Source: an uncultured Eubacteriales bacterium (GTDB taxonomy: Bacteria > Bacillota > Clostridia > Christensenellales > CAG-138). From it: DNA of 64,000 nt. A program made the translations under genes and the position numbers. Below, in pieces: positions 55,653 through 64,000 of the stretch (the stretch's first letter is position 1; every line of letters begins with the position of its first letter). The stretch is taken from contig URQH01000001.1 of assembly GCA_900549955.1 (NCBI GenBank), forward strand, positions 1-64,000, in the 5' to 3' direction. Below the pieces are notes generated by a model. It had not been told where the DNA came from, did no database searches, and saw only the letters and a list, made by a program, of their open reading frames with translations.

Positions 55653-56558
55653 TTGCGTACGCTGACGCGCACGATCTCCGAGGCTGAAGCAGGCCGCACG
55701 GTGGAGAGCGTGCTGACAAACGAATTTGCCCTCTCCAAGTCGCTGATCCGGCGGCTCAAGCGGCGCGAGACCGGCATCCTGCTCAATGGCGCGCGCGCCT
55801 ATACCACGGCGCGCGTACGGGCGGGCGATGTGCTCTCTGCCGAGATCGGGGACGCCGCCGCAAACGCCGTGCGCCCCATCAACATGCCGTTGGCCATCGT
55901 CTATGAAGACGAGGACCTGCTCGTGATCGACAAGCCGGCCGGCCTGGCCGTGCATCCGACGCAGGACCCAGACGAAGCGACGCTCGAGCATGCGCTCGCC
56001 GCCTATCTCCAGCCGGACGAGGGCGTGCACCCGGTCAGCCGTCTCGACCGCGGGACGACCGGGCTGATGGTCGTGGCGAAAAACGGGTATATGCACGAGC
56101 TGCTGCGGCGCCGGCTGCACACGGACGCCTATTTCCGGGAATACCGCGGCATCTGCGTGGGCGAACTGGTGCCGCGCGCCGGGCAGATCGACCTGCCCAT
56201 CGGCTTTGCCGAGGGCTCGCGCTATCGCCGCGCCGTCACGCCCGACGGCGCGCCCAGCAGCACCGGGTATGAGACGCTGGCCGCCTGGCCCGCGCCCGAA
56301 GGCACGCTGTCGTTGCTACGGCTGCTTCCGCATACGGGCCGCACCCATCAGCTGCGCGTCCACCTTTCCGCCACCGGGCACCCGCTCCTCGGCGACTGGC
56401 TCTACGGCACAGAGGCCCCCGAACGCATTGCGCGGCCGGCGCTGCACTCGTCCGTGCTGCGGTTCGTCCATCCGCTCACGGGCGCCGTGATCGACCTCTC
56501 GAGCCCGCTGCCGCCGGACATGGCCGCGCTGCTGCCCGCCGGTATGGCAGCGCCGTAA
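55653..56558 (+). CDS. RluA-family pseudouridine synthase
   Basis: 301 residues. An S4-like N-terminal part (SKSLIRRLKRRETGILLNG) and the RluA catalytic domain with IVYEDEDLLVIDKPAGLAVHP and catalytic Asp in VSRLDRGTTGLMVVAK; PHTGRTHQLRVHLSATGHPLLGD is also diagnostic. It makes pseudouridine in rRNA or tRNA; the target (RluC, RluD or other) is not decided. Start TTG 55653, 6 nt after the M42 stop, no strong ribosome site. Confidence 0.93.
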   Translation: MRTLTRTISEAEAGRTVESVLTNEFALSKSLIRRLKRRETGILLNGARAYTTARVRAGDVLSAEIGDAAANAVRPINMPLAIVYEDEDLLVIDKPAGLAVHPTQDPDEATLEHALAAYLQPDEGVHPVSRLDRGTTGLMVVAKNGYMHELLRRRLHTDAYFREYRGICVGELVPRAGQIDLPIGFAEGSRYRRAVTPDGAPSSTGYETLAAWPAPEGTLSLLRLLPHTGRTHQLRVHLSATGHPLLGDWLYGTEAPERIARPALHSSVLRFVHPLTGAVIDLSSPLPPDMAALLPAGMAAP

Positions 56559-56586
56559 TCCCCGCGCCCCGCTCGTTGTAACAAAG

Positions 56587-56614
56587 AAAAGCGGACAGCA
56601 AGCTGTCCGCTTTT
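56587..56614 (+). terminator. Rho-independent terminator of the M42-RluA unit
   Basis: Stem AAAAGCGGACAG / CTGTCCGCTTTT, loop CAAG, followed by one more T and GTCG. It lies 29 nt after the RluA stop. Confidence 0.85.
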
Positions 56615-56679
56615 TGTCGTCCTCAAACTGCCCCGCATATGACGCCGAGCGCCCCCCGGAGCCGTAGCCGCCCCGGCAA

Positions 56680-57294
56680 TCACACGAGCTTCACGCCAAG
56701 CAGCCGCGCCAGTTCGGCCGCCTGGTGCGTCGCGATCGATGCGCCGCGCAGCTCTGCGCAATCTTCTGAAAGCATGATGCCGGCGATCTCGCACGTGGAC
56801 AGGTCCATCCCGATGAGCGGCGTTCGGAAAAAATCCACACCGGAGAGGTCGCTACCGGCAAAGACGCACCTGGCCAGCCGTACCTCAGAAAGCGCCGCCT
56901 CGCGCAGCACGCAGCCGCGCACCTCCACGCGCTGCCAAGCGCTGCCGGTAAAATTGGCATAGCGGAAGGACGAATCCGCAAGCGCCATCTCATGCAGGCG
57001 CGCCGCCGCAAAGTTGGCGCCGTCGGCCTTGCAGCCGTCAAACCGCACGCGGCGGAAATATGCCTCACAAAAACGGCAGGTCTCAAACGCACACCGCTCA
57101 AACGTGACGTCCACAAATCCGGCGCGGGAAAAGTCGCAATCCACAAAGCGGCAAGCCGTAAAATGCGCCCCCCGCAAGTCGAGTCCGGGCAACGCCAGCT
57201 GCTCGGCCGTTTCGCCCGCGGCCGTCAGATCGCGCACGGTCTCCTCCGCTTCGTGCGCCCGGCGCAGCAGCGCGGCCAGTTCCGTCTGTCTCAT
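56680..57294 (-). CDS. Pentapeptide repeat protein
   Basis: 204 residues. After an N-terminal helix, repeats of the A(D/N)LXX type run from LDLRGAHFTACRFVDCDFSRAGF to about residue 175 (for example FERCAFETCRF, FDGCKADGANF, FAGSDLSGVDF). These fold as a right-handed quadrilateral beta helix. Some relatives protect gyrase from quinolones, but that cannot be claimed here. ATG 57294 has GGAGG 8 nt upstream; a GTG 15 nt earlier is less likely. Confidence 0.85.
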   Translation of the reverse strand: MRQTELAALLRRAHEAEETVRDLTAAGETAEQLALPGLDLRGAHFTACRFVDCDFSRAGFVDVTFERCAFETCRFCEAYFRRVRFDGCKADGANFAAARLHEMALADSSFRYANFTGSAWQRVEVRGCVLREAALSEVRLARCVFAGSDLSGVDFFRTPLIGMDLSTCEIAGIMLSEDCAELRGASIATHQAAELARLLGVKLV

Positions 57295-57348
57295 GCGTGC
57301 ATCCTCCACCGTTTTCGGCCGCTTTAGCGCCTACGCATCGCGCCCTGC

Positions 57349-58410
57349 TCAGAGCTTCTGCAGCTTCATATCCCCGGCGCGCACCCAGCCGATGCGGCGC
57401 ATCAGCGCATCGAACGCCAGCGTCAGCACTGCGGGCACGAGAAAATAGAACACGACGACCAGCAGCAGGATCGTCCAGCCGGAGTGCGTCCCCGCCATCG
57501 CATCAAACGCCTGCAGCGGTCCCACGAGGCCAGACGTGCCCATGCCCGCGCCATACGACGTGTTGGTCATGCCAAGCACCGCGGTCGAAATTGGGCCGAG
57601 CACGGCCGACGCCAGCGTGGGCGCAATCCAGATCTGCGGGCGGCGCATGATGTTCGGGAACTGCAGCATCGACGTACCCAGCCCCTGGGAAAACAGCCCG
57701 CCGATGCCGTTGTCCCGATAGGAGGCGACGGCAAAGCCGACCATCTGGCAGCAACAGCCGATGCAGGCAGCACCCGCCGCAATGCCGCTGATATTGATGG
57801 ACATGCAAATCGCCGCGGAGGAGATGGGCGCGGTCAGCGCAAGGCCCACCACCACGGATACGACGATGCCCATCGGGATGGGCTGCAGCTCCGTCGCCGT
57901 GTTGATAAACGCGCCGAGCGCCTGCATGAACGCGTTCACGCCAGGGCCGGCAAAGATGCCGACGAGCCCGCCCGTCGCGATGGACACAAACGGCGTGACC
58001 ACGATGTCGATCGGGGTCCTGCCCGCCACGAGCTGCCCAAACTCCGCGCCGACCACGGCGCTCAGATACGCACCGATCGGCCCGCCCAGCGCATAGCCGA
58101 TCGTGCCGGTCGCCGCCGAGGAAAACAGCACGAGCGGCCGCACCTTCATGCCCCACGCCACGCCCACGCCGATGGCCGCGCCGGTAGCGGCGCTGATCTG
58201 CGGAATGGTGTCGATGATGGCCTGCGCGCCGGCGAGCAACGGCAGCTGAAACAGCTGGCCGATGATCGTGCCAATGATGAGCGAGGCAAACAAGCCCAGC
58301 GCCATGCCGCCCATCGCGTCGATAAAATACCGTTTGAACAGCCGCTTGACGACCGCTATCACTTTCCGAAAGCCGTGCCTGATCTGCGTAAAATCGTTTG
58401 TCCCTTCCAT
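57349..58410 (-). CDS. PTS EIIC-like membrane permease (PTS_EIIC_2 type)
   Basis: 353 residues with about nine hydrophobic segments, rich in Gly and Ala. AIGVGVAWGMKVRPLVLFSSAATG, AGRTPIDIVVTPFVSIATGG and MGIVVSVVVGLALTAPISSAAICM agree with the stand-alone EIIC-like family (PF13303-type, from memory). No EIIA or EIIB domain is fused or near, so sugar phosphorylation is uncertain. It follows the DUF3795 gene by 5 nt. A weak AGGGA precedes ATG 58410. Confidence 0.85.
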   Translation of the reverse strand: MEGTNDFTQIRHGFRKVIAVVKRLFKRYFIDAMGGMALGLFASLIIGTIIGQLFQLPLLAGAQAIIDTIPQISAATGAAIGVGVAWGMKVRPLVLFSSAATGTIGYALGGPIGAYLSAVVGAEFGQLVAGRTPIDIVVTPFVSIATGGLVGIFAGPGVNAFMQALGAFINTATELQPIPMGIVVSVVVGLALTAPISSAAICMSINISGIAAGAACIGCCCQMVGFAVASYRDNGIGGLFSQGLGTSMLQFPNIMRRPQIWIAPTLASAVLGPISTAVLGMTNTSYGAGMGTSGLVGPLQAFDAMAGTHSGWTILLLVVVFYFLVPAVLTLAFDALMRRIGWVRAGDMKLQKL

Positions 58411-58415
58411 TGTCC

Positions 58416-59027
58416 CTAATCCCGTCTCCCTTTCTGTGTCTCCCGCCCGGCACTCTGGCGCGCCCGGCGCGCTTTCTCCGGTTCGGACCGCTGCCTGACA
58501 AAGCGGAGCGTGACGCCGTTTTGCTGCGCCGCGCGTTGCAACAGTGCTTCCGCACGCCGGGCGCGCTCCCGGGGGATCTCCGTCGCCTCCCCTGCCTCCC
58601 GCAGCGCCGCAAGCGCCTGCTGGAGCGCCTCCCGGGGCAACAGGGCTGCCGCCGCCGCAAAACAGCTTGCATGCCTGCCGTCGTTCCAGCCGCGCAGCAG
58701 CTCGTCCAGTATCGCCCTGCGCTCTCGCAGCGCATTGGTATAGGCCTCCACGCCGGCGGCGCGCGCCAGCGCCACATCCTGTCCCCGCGTGCGCCGGATG
58801 ACGAACGAATCGGCCGTGTCGCCCTCCGCACAGCGGGCGCACGGATAGTCAGCACACTGGAAGCAATAGGCCACGCCGTGCGCCATGCCGCACCGCGCGA
58901 TTGCGCAGGACTGGTTGCCCTCGCCGCCGCCACAGCCGGGGCAATGGCCGCCCAGCTGCATTTTGCACAGCGCGCAGTTCAGCCCGCAGAGCGAAAACAG
59001 GAGATTGTCCCGCTGAAATCCTCGCAT
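58416..59027 (-). CDS. DUF3795 cysteine-rich protein
   Basis: 203 residues. The N-terminal third has the family's Cys array (LCGLNCALCKMQLGGHCPGCGGG, CAIARCGM, CFQCADYPCARC), likely binding zinc or an iron-sulfur cluster. The rest is helical with many Arg and a basic tail. Function unknown. ATG 59027 is 9 nt behind GGAGG; a GTG 9 nt earlier is too close to it. Confidence 0.85.
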   Translation of the reverse strand: MRGFQRDNLLFSLCGLNCALCKMQLGGHCPGCGGGEGNQSCAIARCGMAHGVAYCFQCADYPCARCAEGDTADSFVIRRTRGQDVALARAAGVEAYTNALRERRAILDELLRGWNDGRHASCFAAAAALLPREALQQALAALREAGEATEIPRERARRAEALLQRAAQQNGVTLRFVRQRSEPEKARRARQSAGRETQKGRRD

Positions 59028-59145
59028 CCGCCGCACCGTCCTCCTGCCCGCCGCGCCGGGCGAGGCAAATATAATATACTATTTATACGACTTTTGTCCC
59101 CACTTTGCAAGCGCTTTTCCAAATTTCCGCCATCCGGTTTCCCGA

Positions 59146-59174
59146 TTGCAAGCGGGAGGCGAATATGGTATGAT
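59146..59174 (+). promoter_or_regulatory. Promoter of dnaX
   Basis: TTGCAA (59146-59151), 17-nt spacer, TATGAT (59169-59174). The leader is about 50 nt with GGAGAAAGG before the ATG at 59233. Confidence 0.75.
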
Positions 59175-59232
59175 AAATCGATATGTAAACGGGAATCCGC
59201 CGGCAAAGGCAGGCCGGAGAAAGGCACGAAGC

Positions 59233-60924
59233 ATGGCATACCGCGCGCTCTACCGCCAGTACCGGCCGGCGACTTTTGCAGAGGTCGTCGGACAGGGGCA
59301 CATCACCACCACGTTGCAAAACCAGATCGCAACGGGGCACGTGGCTCACGCCTATCTGTTTTGCGGCACGCGCGGCACAGGCAAGACCAGCACGGCCAAG
59401 ATCTTTGCCCGCGCCGTGAACTGCCTCTCGCCCGACCACGGCGAGCCCTGCGGCACGTGCGACGCCTGCCGCGCGGCGCTCGACCCCGGCTGTACGGACA
59501 TCGTGGAGATCGACGCGGCCAGCAACACCGGCGTGGACGATATCCGCGCGCTCATCGAAAAGGCGCACTACGCCCCGCTGCAGCTGCGCACGCGCGTGTT
59601 CATCATCGACGAGGTGCACATGCTCTCGGTCAACGCGTTCAACGCGCTGCTCAAGACGCTGGAAGAGCCGCCGGCGCACATCCTGTTCATCCTGGCCACT
59701 ACCGAGCCGCAAAAACTGCCCGCCACCATCGTCTCCCGTTGCCAGCGGTTCGACTTCCACCGCCTGTCCGTCCAGGACATCGTGGCTACGCTGCAGAGCG
59801 TGCTGGCGCGCGCCGGCGCTTCAATCGACGAAGAGGGCCTGCTGCTGATCGCCCGCTCAGCCGACGGCGGCATGCGCGACGCGCTGTCGCTCGCCGACCA
59901 GTGTCTCTCATTCTGCGGCGACAAGGTCTCGGCGCACGACGTATACGACGTACTCGGCAGCATGGAGCAGAGCTTCCTGTTCGACATGGCGGACGCGCTG
60001 CTCGCCTCGGACGCAGGCAAGGCGCTGCACATGCTCGACGACATCGTGCGCGGCGGGCGCGACCTGACGGTGTTCTGCCAGGATCTCTCCGCCCACCTGC
60101 GCGCCGTGCTGCTCGCCGGCACGTGTGGGCGCTGTGAGGATCTGCTGGACTGTACCGCTGAAACGATGGACCGCTATCTGCAACAGGCTGCGTCCACCTC
60201 GTCGGCGCGGCTGCTGCTGGCCATGGAAACGCTGCTGCGCGTGCAGGGCGACATGCGCTATTTGCCCACGCCGCGCGCCGCGCTGGAGAGCGCGCTGGTG
60301 CGCATCTGCCGGCCGGAGGACGACCGCTCCATCGCCGCGCTCGAAGCTCGGATCGACCGGCTGGAACGCGCGCTCGCGGCCCAGCCGTCGCCGGCACGGG
60401 CGCAGGCCGCAAACGCCGTGCCGGAACAGGCGCCGAAAGCGGCTCCCGCGCCGGAGCAGGCGCCGATGCCCATTTGTCCTGTACAGGCCGAACAGGCTCA
60501 GCCCAAAGAACCCGTTCGGCAGGCGCCCAGCGAACCACCGGCCAGTGCGCCGCAACCCAACGCGGCTGGCGTATCGCCCGCGACATCCGACGCAGCATTC
60601 GGCGCGCCGGACAGTGCGGAGGGGCTTTGGACGGCCGCGCTCGAGGAGCTGAAGCGGCAAAACGTGCTGATCCACGCCGTGGCGGTGTCCGGCGTGGCAC
60701 AACGGCTCGCGGACGGCGTCCTGACCGTCGTCTTCCCGGAGGCGCGCAGCGCACAGTACAACAGCATGTGCGCGCCGATCAACCACACGAAGGTACAGGG
60801 GATCGTCGCCGCCCTGCGCCCCGGCACGACCGTGACCTTTGTCAAGGCGCAGCCGCGCCCGCTCCCGCCCGAAACGGAGGCGCGCGCGAGAGAACTCTTT
60901 GGCGACAAACTGACAGTAGATTGA
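59233..60924 (+). CDS. dnaX: DNA polymerase III gamma/tau subunit
   Basis: 563 residues. YRALYRQYRPATFAEVVGQ, Walker A GTRGTGKTSTAKIFARAVNC, zinc site CGTCDACRAALDPGC, DEVHMLSVNAFNALLKTLEEPP (Walker B) and the arginine finger in TIVSRCQRF. A Pro/Ala-rich linker (about 395-480) precedes the tau-like C-terminal domain. It is the clamp loader ATPase. It leads the conserved dnaX-ybaB-recR group. No obvious slippery heptamer for a gamma-length product is seen. Confidence 0.96.
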   Translation: MAYRALYRQYRPATFAEVVGQGHITTTLQNQIATGHVAHAYLFCGTRGTGKTSTAKIFARAVNCLSPDHGEPCGTCDACRAALDPGCTDIVEIDAASNTGVDDIRALIEKAHYAPLQLRTRVFIIDEVHMLSVNAFNALLKTLEEPPAHILFILATTEPQKLPATIVSRCQRFDFHRLSVQDIVATLQSVLARAGASIDEEGLLLIARSADGGMRDALSLADQCLSFCGDKVSAHDVYDVLGSMEQSFLFDMADALLASDAGKALHMLDDIVRGGRDLTVFCQDLSAHLRAVLLAGTCGRCEDLLDCTAETMDRYLQQAASTSSARLLLAMETLLRVQGDMRYLPTPRAALESALVRICRPEDDRSIAALEARIDRLERALAAQPSPARAQAANAVPEQAPKAAPAPEQAPMPICPVQAEQAQPKEPVRQAPSEPPASAPQPNAAGVSPATSDAAFGAPDSAEGLWTAALEELKRQNVLIHAVAVSGVAQRLADGVLTVVFPEARSAQYNSMCAPINHTKVQGIVAALRPGTTVTFVKAQPRPLPPETEARARELFGDKLTVD

Positions 60925-60973
60925 GCGGCCGCCCCGGCGGCCACCGGAATGAAAACGAATTGGAGGTTTCAAC

Positions 60974-61309
60974 ATGGCAAGAGGCGGATTCCCCGGCATG
61001 GGCGGGGCAAACATGCAGCAGTTGATGCGGCAGGCGCAGAAGATGCAACAGGACATGCAGCGCGCGCAGGAAGAACTGCAAAACCGGGAGTTTTCCTCCA
61101 CCGCGGGCGGAGGCATGGTCACCGCCACCGTCACCGGCGCGCGGGAGCTGACGAGCATTACCATCTCCCCCGACTGCGTGGACCCGGACGACGTGGAAAT
61201 GCTGCAGGACCTGGTCATGGCCGCGGTCAACGGCGCGCTGCATGAGGCGACCGAGACAACGGAGCGCGAGATGAGCCGTATCACCGGAGGGATGAACCTC
61301 GGTCTATGA
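60974..61309 (+). CDS. ybaB: YbaB/EbfC nucleoid-associated protein
   Basis: 111 residues. [26 protein letters not shown] and [20 protein letters not shown] followed by a C-terminal helix, as in the family. It binds DNA as a dimer. GGAGG precedes the ATG; it overlaps recR by 4 bp. Confidence 0.96.
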   Translation: MARGGFPGMGGANMQQLMRQAQKMQQDMQRAQEELQNREFSSTAGGGMVTATVTGARELTSITISPDCVDPDDVEMLQDLVMAAVNGALHEATETTEREMSRITGGMNLGL

Positions 61310-61905
61310 TCACCATCGAACCCATCAACCGGCTGACGACGCAGCTTTCCCGCCTGCCCGGCATTGGCCACAAGACGGCCCAGCGCCTCGCCTACCACAT
61401 CCTCGATATCCCGGAAGCACAGGCGGCAGAGCTGGCGGAGGCCATTCTCGCCGCGCGGCGGGACGTGCACAACTGCCCCATCTGCGGCACCTATACCGAT
61501 GTAACGCCCTGCGCCATCTGTTCCGATGAGACGCGGGACGGCTCGATCCTGTGCGTGGTCTGTGAAGCGCGCGACGTGACCGCCATGGAGCGTACGCGCG
61601 AGTTCCGCGGCAAATACCATGTACTCCACGGCGTCCTCTCGCCCATGGACGGCATTGGCCCGAACGACATCCGCATCAACGAGCTCGTCGAGCGCGTCAA
61701 GGGTGGCGGCGTGCGTGAGGTCATCCTCGCCACGAACCCGGATGTCGAGGGCGAAGCCACCGCCTCCTACATCGCCCGGCTGCTGCGCCCGATGGGCGTC
61801 ACCTGCACGCGCATCGCACATGGCATTCCGATCGGCGGCAACCTCGAATACACGGACGAAGTGACGCTTGCCAAGGCGCTTGAAGGGCGTCGCAACATGC
61901 TCTGA
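61306..61905 (+). CDS. recR: Recombination mediator RecR
   Basis: 199 residues, standard length. Helix-hairpin-helix [20 protein letters not shown], zinc finger [16 protein letters not shown], Toprim domain [35 protein letters not shown] and C-terminal [23 protein letters not shown]. It loads RecA with RecF/RecO in gap repair. Confidence 0.97.
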   Translation: MITIEPINRLTTQLSRLPGIGHKTAQRLAYHILDIPEAQAAELAEAILAARRDVHNCPICGTYTDVTPCAICSDETRDGSILCVVCEARDVTAMERTREFRGKYHVLHGVLSPMDGIGPNDIRINELVERVKGGGVREVILATNPDVEGEATASYIARLLRPMGVTCTRIAHGIPIGGNLEYTDEVTLAKALEGRRNML

Positions 61906-61920
61906 CGGAGGGAACGGCAC

Positions 61921-62343
61921 ATGCAGATCGTCGTCATCGACGGACAGGGCGGCAGGATGGGCAGCGCGCTCATCGAGCGCATCAAGGCCACGCTGCCGGA
62001 GCACACCTGCATCGCCATCGGCACCAACAGCATCGCCACTGCGGCCATGCTGCGCGCGGGCGCGGACGCGGGCGCGACGGGCGAAAACCCCGTGATCGTC
62101 AACGCCCGCACGGCGGACGTCATTGCCGGCCCCATCGGCATCCTCGTGTCCAACGCACTCTATGGCGAGGTGACGCCGGCCATGGCCCGCGCCATTGGCG
62201 AAAGCGCCGCCGTCAAGCTGCTGCTGCCGGTCAACCGCTGCGGCAGCATCGTCATCGGCGTGAAAGAGCAGAGCCTCGCCGACCAGATTCGGGAGGCCGT
62301 GAGCCGCATCAAGGCGCTTGCCAAAGACACAGAGGTGCGATAA
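61921..62343 (+). CDS. DUF3842 protein
   Basis: 140 residues. It opens QIVVIDGQGGRMGSALIERI, a Rossmann-like Gly-rich strand-loop, then AIGTNSIATAAMLRAGADAGATGEN and GPIGILVSNALYGEVTPAMA, as in the clostridial DUF3842 family. Function unknown. GGAGG precedes it, 15 nt after recR. Confidence 0.88.
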   Translation: MQIVVIDGQGGRMGSALIERIKATLPEHTCIAIGTNSIATAAMLRAGADAGATGENPVIVNARTADVIAGPIGILVSNALYGEVTPAMARAIGESAAVKLLLPVNRCGSIVIGVKEQSLADQIREAVSRIKALAKDTEVR

Positions 62344-62344
62344 T

Positions 62345-63103
62345 TTGCCGGATACCCGTCGATGGAGCGCGAACACGCTCAAGCTGATCGCCATTGTGGC
62401 GATGGCGTTTGACCATCTACTCTGGATTCTCTTTCCAGGCTATAAGAACGGCGTGATCGTGTTCTTGCTGCACAGCGCCGGGCGCATCACCGCGCCAATT
62501 ATGTGCTTTTTCGTGGCAGAGGGCTACTTCCATACGCGCAGCCGACCACGATACGCTTTGCGATTGCTGCTTTTTGCACTCATTTCACACTTCGCCTATA
62601 CCTTCGCCTTCGGCATTCCATTTCTCCCGTTCCAGACCGGCATTTTCAACCAGACAAGCGTCATGTGGCCGCTGTTTCTCGGACTGCTCGCACTGTGGAT
62701 CAGTGAGAGCCAGCACCCGCGCCTGACGACAGGGATAAAATTCGCCGCGCTGCTCGCCCTGTGCGCGCTTGCCCTCCCGGCGGACTGGAGCTGCATCGCC
62801 GTACTGCTCATCGTGTTCTTTGGCGCAAACCGGAGCCGCCCCGCCCGGCAGGCGTGGTATCTGTTGCTATTTACCGCGCTGTACGCGGCTGTCTACTGCC
62901 TCTGGATCGACCTTGCCTACGGCCTGCTGCAGTTCTCTACAATGCTCGCCGTTCCGTTGTTCCGGCAATATAACGGAACGCGGGGACGCTGGCGCGGCAT
63001 GAAGTGGTTTTTCTATGGGTTTTATCCCGCTCACCTGCTGTTGTGCGGGCTGTTGCGCCTTGCGCTGTACGGCAACGTAGGCGTGCTCATCGGCGGCAGC
63101 TGA
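62345..63103 (+). CDS. TraX-like membrane protein
   Basis: 252 residues with about seven hydrophobic segments. TLKLIAIVAMAFDHL, GRITAPIMCFFVAEGYFHTRSR and FYGFYPAHLLLCGLLR are TraX-family marks; plasmid TraX N-acetylates pilin, but chromosomal clostridial copies have no known substrate. Start TTG 62345, one nt after the DUF3842 stop, with GAGGTG 9 nt upstream. Confidence 0.87.
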   Translation: MPDTRRWSANTLKLIAIVAMAFDHLLWILFPGYKNGVIVFLLHSAGRITAPIMCFFVAEGYFHTRSRPRYALRLLLFALISHFAYTFAFGIPFLPFQTGIFNQTSVMWPLFLGLLALWISESQHPRLTTGIKFAALLALCALALPADWSCIAVLLIVFFGANRSRPARQAWYLLLFTALYAAVYCLWIDLAYGLLQFSTMLAVPLFRQYNGTRGRWRGMKWFFYGFYPAHLLLCGLLRLALYGNVGVLIGGS

Positions 63104-63126
63104 ATATACGCAGACGACTTAGAAAC

Positions 63127-63161
63127 AAACCGGGCAGGGCCAGACGCGCCCTGCCCGGTTT
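63127..63161. terminator. Bidirectional terminator
   Basis: A 14-bp stem AAACCGGGCAGGGC / GCCCTGCCCGGTTT between the convergent TraX-like and ECF genes. Confidence 0.75.
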
Positions 63162-63178
63162 GCGCGGTGCCCGAGCAT

Positions 63179-63694
63179 TCACTCCATGAGCCGCGCCCGC
63201 CGGAGCGCCAGTACCAGCGCCGGCACCAACACCAGCTGCAGCACGATGCCCGGCCAGGCGGTAAGCAACGCACCGGCCAAGAACGCCTGCAACGTGAGGC
63301 TGCCGGTCAGCAGGAACGTGGCCGCCGCCCACACCAGGCGCCCGGCCGCCATCGCGGCGAGCAGCGCGGCAAAGAGCATGGGTACAGTCTTCGGCAGCCG
63401 CCTGTACAGCAGGCCGGTCACAAGGCCATAGGTAGCCAGTTCGAACGCCATGGCCACCGCCGTGGGAAACATCTGCGGCATGGAAAACAACGCGCTGCGC
63501 AGCACCGGCGTGATCGCCCCCACGGCCAGCCCCAGCGGCCCGCCGCATACGAACCCGCACAGCAGCACAGGCAGGTGCATCGGCAGCAGCATGCTGCCAA
63601 ACTGCGGGATCTGCCCCGTCAAAAAGGGCAGCACCAGGCCAAGCGCCAGAAACATGGCGGCAAGCACCAGCCGCCGGACGGAACGAGCTCGCAT
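63179..63694 (-). CDS. ECF transporter S component (COG4684-like)
   Basis: 171 residues with five or six hydrophobic segments. LVLAAMFLALGLVLPFLTGQ with FGSMLLPMHLPVLLCGFVCGGPLGLAVG and MFPTAVAMAFELATYGLV match a family of substrate-binding membrane subunits of energy-coupling-factor vitamin importers. The vitamin is unknown. AGGAGG lies 9 nt before ATG 63694. A promoter and a folded leader with a terminator-like element stand upstream. Confidence 0.85.
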   Translation of the reverse strand: MRARSVRRLVLAAMFLALGLVLPFLTGQIPQFGSMLLPMHLPVLLCGFVCGGPLGLAVGAITPVLRSALFSMPQMFPTAVAMAFELATYGLVTGLLYRRLPKTVPMLFAALLAAMAAGRLVWAAATFLLTGSLTLQAFLAGALLTAWPGIVLQLVLVPALVLALRRARLME

Positions 63695-63717
63695 CGAAAT
63701 GGTCCTCCTGAAAACAT

Positions 63718-63842
63718 AAAAAATCACGCCGATAGGGCAACTGTGCCGCATGGTGCGGCGTGCGTGCCTTCCTGGCGCGATTGAGCTTGTAAAACGGGGG
63801 TTCCATGGGCCTTGTGGCCCGGTGCCCGCTTGTGTGGGCGTT
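63718..63842 (-). promoter_or_regulatory. Structured leader with terminator-like element upstream of the ECF gene
   Basis: In transcription order: hairpin GCCC/GGGC (63839-63823), hairpin GGGCC-ACAA-GGCCC (near 63820-63806), then CACGCC (63762-63757), GCCGCA-CCA-TGCGGC (63759-63745), GGCA-CAGT-TGCC (63747-63736) and GGCGTG (63730-63725) followed by six T. CACGCC can pair with GGCGTG as a terminator, but the GCCGCA/TGCGGC hairpin uses some of the same bases, so two folds exclude each other. This is the layout of a riboswitch platform; no known class was recognised. Confidence 0.5.
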
Positions 63843-63848
63843 TAAAAT

Positions 63849-63878
63849 ATTTTACCATGGGGCGGCACACGCCGTCAA
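63849..63878 (-). promoter_or_regulatory. Promoter of the ECF gene
   Basis: Minus strand -35 TTGACG (63878-63873), 18-nt spacer, -10 TAAAAT (63854-63849). The message would carry a leader of about 150 nt. Confidence 0.65.
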
Positions 63879-63903
63879 GCGGTCGCGCAATGCAGGCCTC
63901 CCT

Positions 63904-64000
63904 TCAGCCGAGCAGCGCGTCGCAAGGGTCCACAAACGGTTCCAGGTAGCCCGACAACAGGCACTCGTCGTAGGACAGGCCGAAATAGCGCAGGTCGCCG
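63904..64000 (-). CDS. C-terminal end of an unidentified gene
   Basis: The last 31 codons of a minus-strand gene entering from the right edge: GDLRYFGLSYDECLLSGYLE and a short tail ending DALLG, stop TGA (63906-63904). Codon choice matches the host. The fragment is too short to name a family. Confidence 0.55.
   Translation of the reverse strand, partial: GDLRYFGLSYDECLLSGYLEPFVDPCDALLG

Noticed and set aside
59028..59232. SRP RNA gene upstream of dnaX
   Set aside because: In Bacillus scr lies here, but the 200-nt gap lacks the conserved GGAAGCA/Alu-type elements and is fully used by divergent promoters.
59908..62394. 828-codon minus-strand open frame opposite dnaX, ybaB, recR and DUF3842
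   Set aside because: It crosses four real genes in antisense; explained by codon composition.

Overview
The window is a GC-rich stretch of a low-redundancy bacterial chromosome. Gene content and gene order point to the Bacillota, class Clostridia: a yicC-remA-gmk-rpoZ-priA block, a dnaX-ybaB-recR block, a yabM-yabN-HU block, DUF4358/MBOAT/DHHW genes, a RemA regulator and strong AGGAGG ribosome binding sites. A gut lineage such as Christensenellales or Oscillospirales is my guess and cannot be settled from the sequence alone. TTG starts are frequent (at least eight genes), and one gene (priA) appears to start with CTG. TGA is used as a normal stop throughout. I see no phage, insertion sequence, CRISPR array or rRNA.

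Layout. 1-6771 (minus strand): the end of an ABC-2-like permease, then four lipoprotein genes, three of them paralogues, with a GC-rich tandem repeat in the middle. 6870-7905: an AT-richer island with a small secreted-protein gene interrupted by TGA in its signal peptide, and an 11-bp repeat. 7906-8076: tRNA-Ser(GGA) with promoter and terminator. 8140-11087 (minus): a Crp-like regulator with an NMT1-type ABC importer, all overlapping. 11237-14483 (plus): exonuclease III, Maf, UvrC. 14571-21126 (minus): an EF-G paralogue, then the unit P-loop protein, ThrC, S41 protease, AhcY. 21290-26555 (plus): PcrA, LigA and an AIR-synthase-like protein. 26612-38604 (plus): YicC, RemA, Gmk, RpoZ, PriA, a heterodimeric ABC exporter, three membrane proteins, a COG2509 flavoprotein and a nuclease-like protein. 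38691-43371 (minus): HU, YabN/MazG, YabM/SpoVB-type flippase, M14 peptidase. 43472-44770 (plus): SPFH/zinc-ribbon protein. 44852-48584 (minus): a six-gene unit of CysK, YedF, DUF3343, MGMT, HhH glycosylase and a SagB-type oxidoreductase. 48664-52434 (minus): DHHW and MBOAT acylation genes, a DUF4358 lipoprotein and a phosphatase. 52577-56558 (plus): three tandem M42 aminopeptidases and an RluA synthase. 56680-59027 (minus): pentapeptide protein, PTS EIIC-like protein, DUF3795. 59233-63103 (plus): DnaX, YbaB, RecR, DUF3842, TraX-like. 63179-64000 (minus): an ECF S component behind a structured leader, and the tail of an unidentified gene.

Most of the window is housekeeping: DNA repair and replication (ExoA, UvrC, PcrA, LigA, PriA, DnaX, RecR, MGMT, glycosylase), methyl-cycle and amino-acid metabolism (AhcY, ThrC, CysK) and envelope functions. 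The least explained parts are the lipoprotein array and AT-rich island at the left, the membrane-protein triplet at 34.8-36.4 kb, the sulfur/selenium plus alkylation-repair operon at 45-48.6 kb, and the ECF leader at the right edge.
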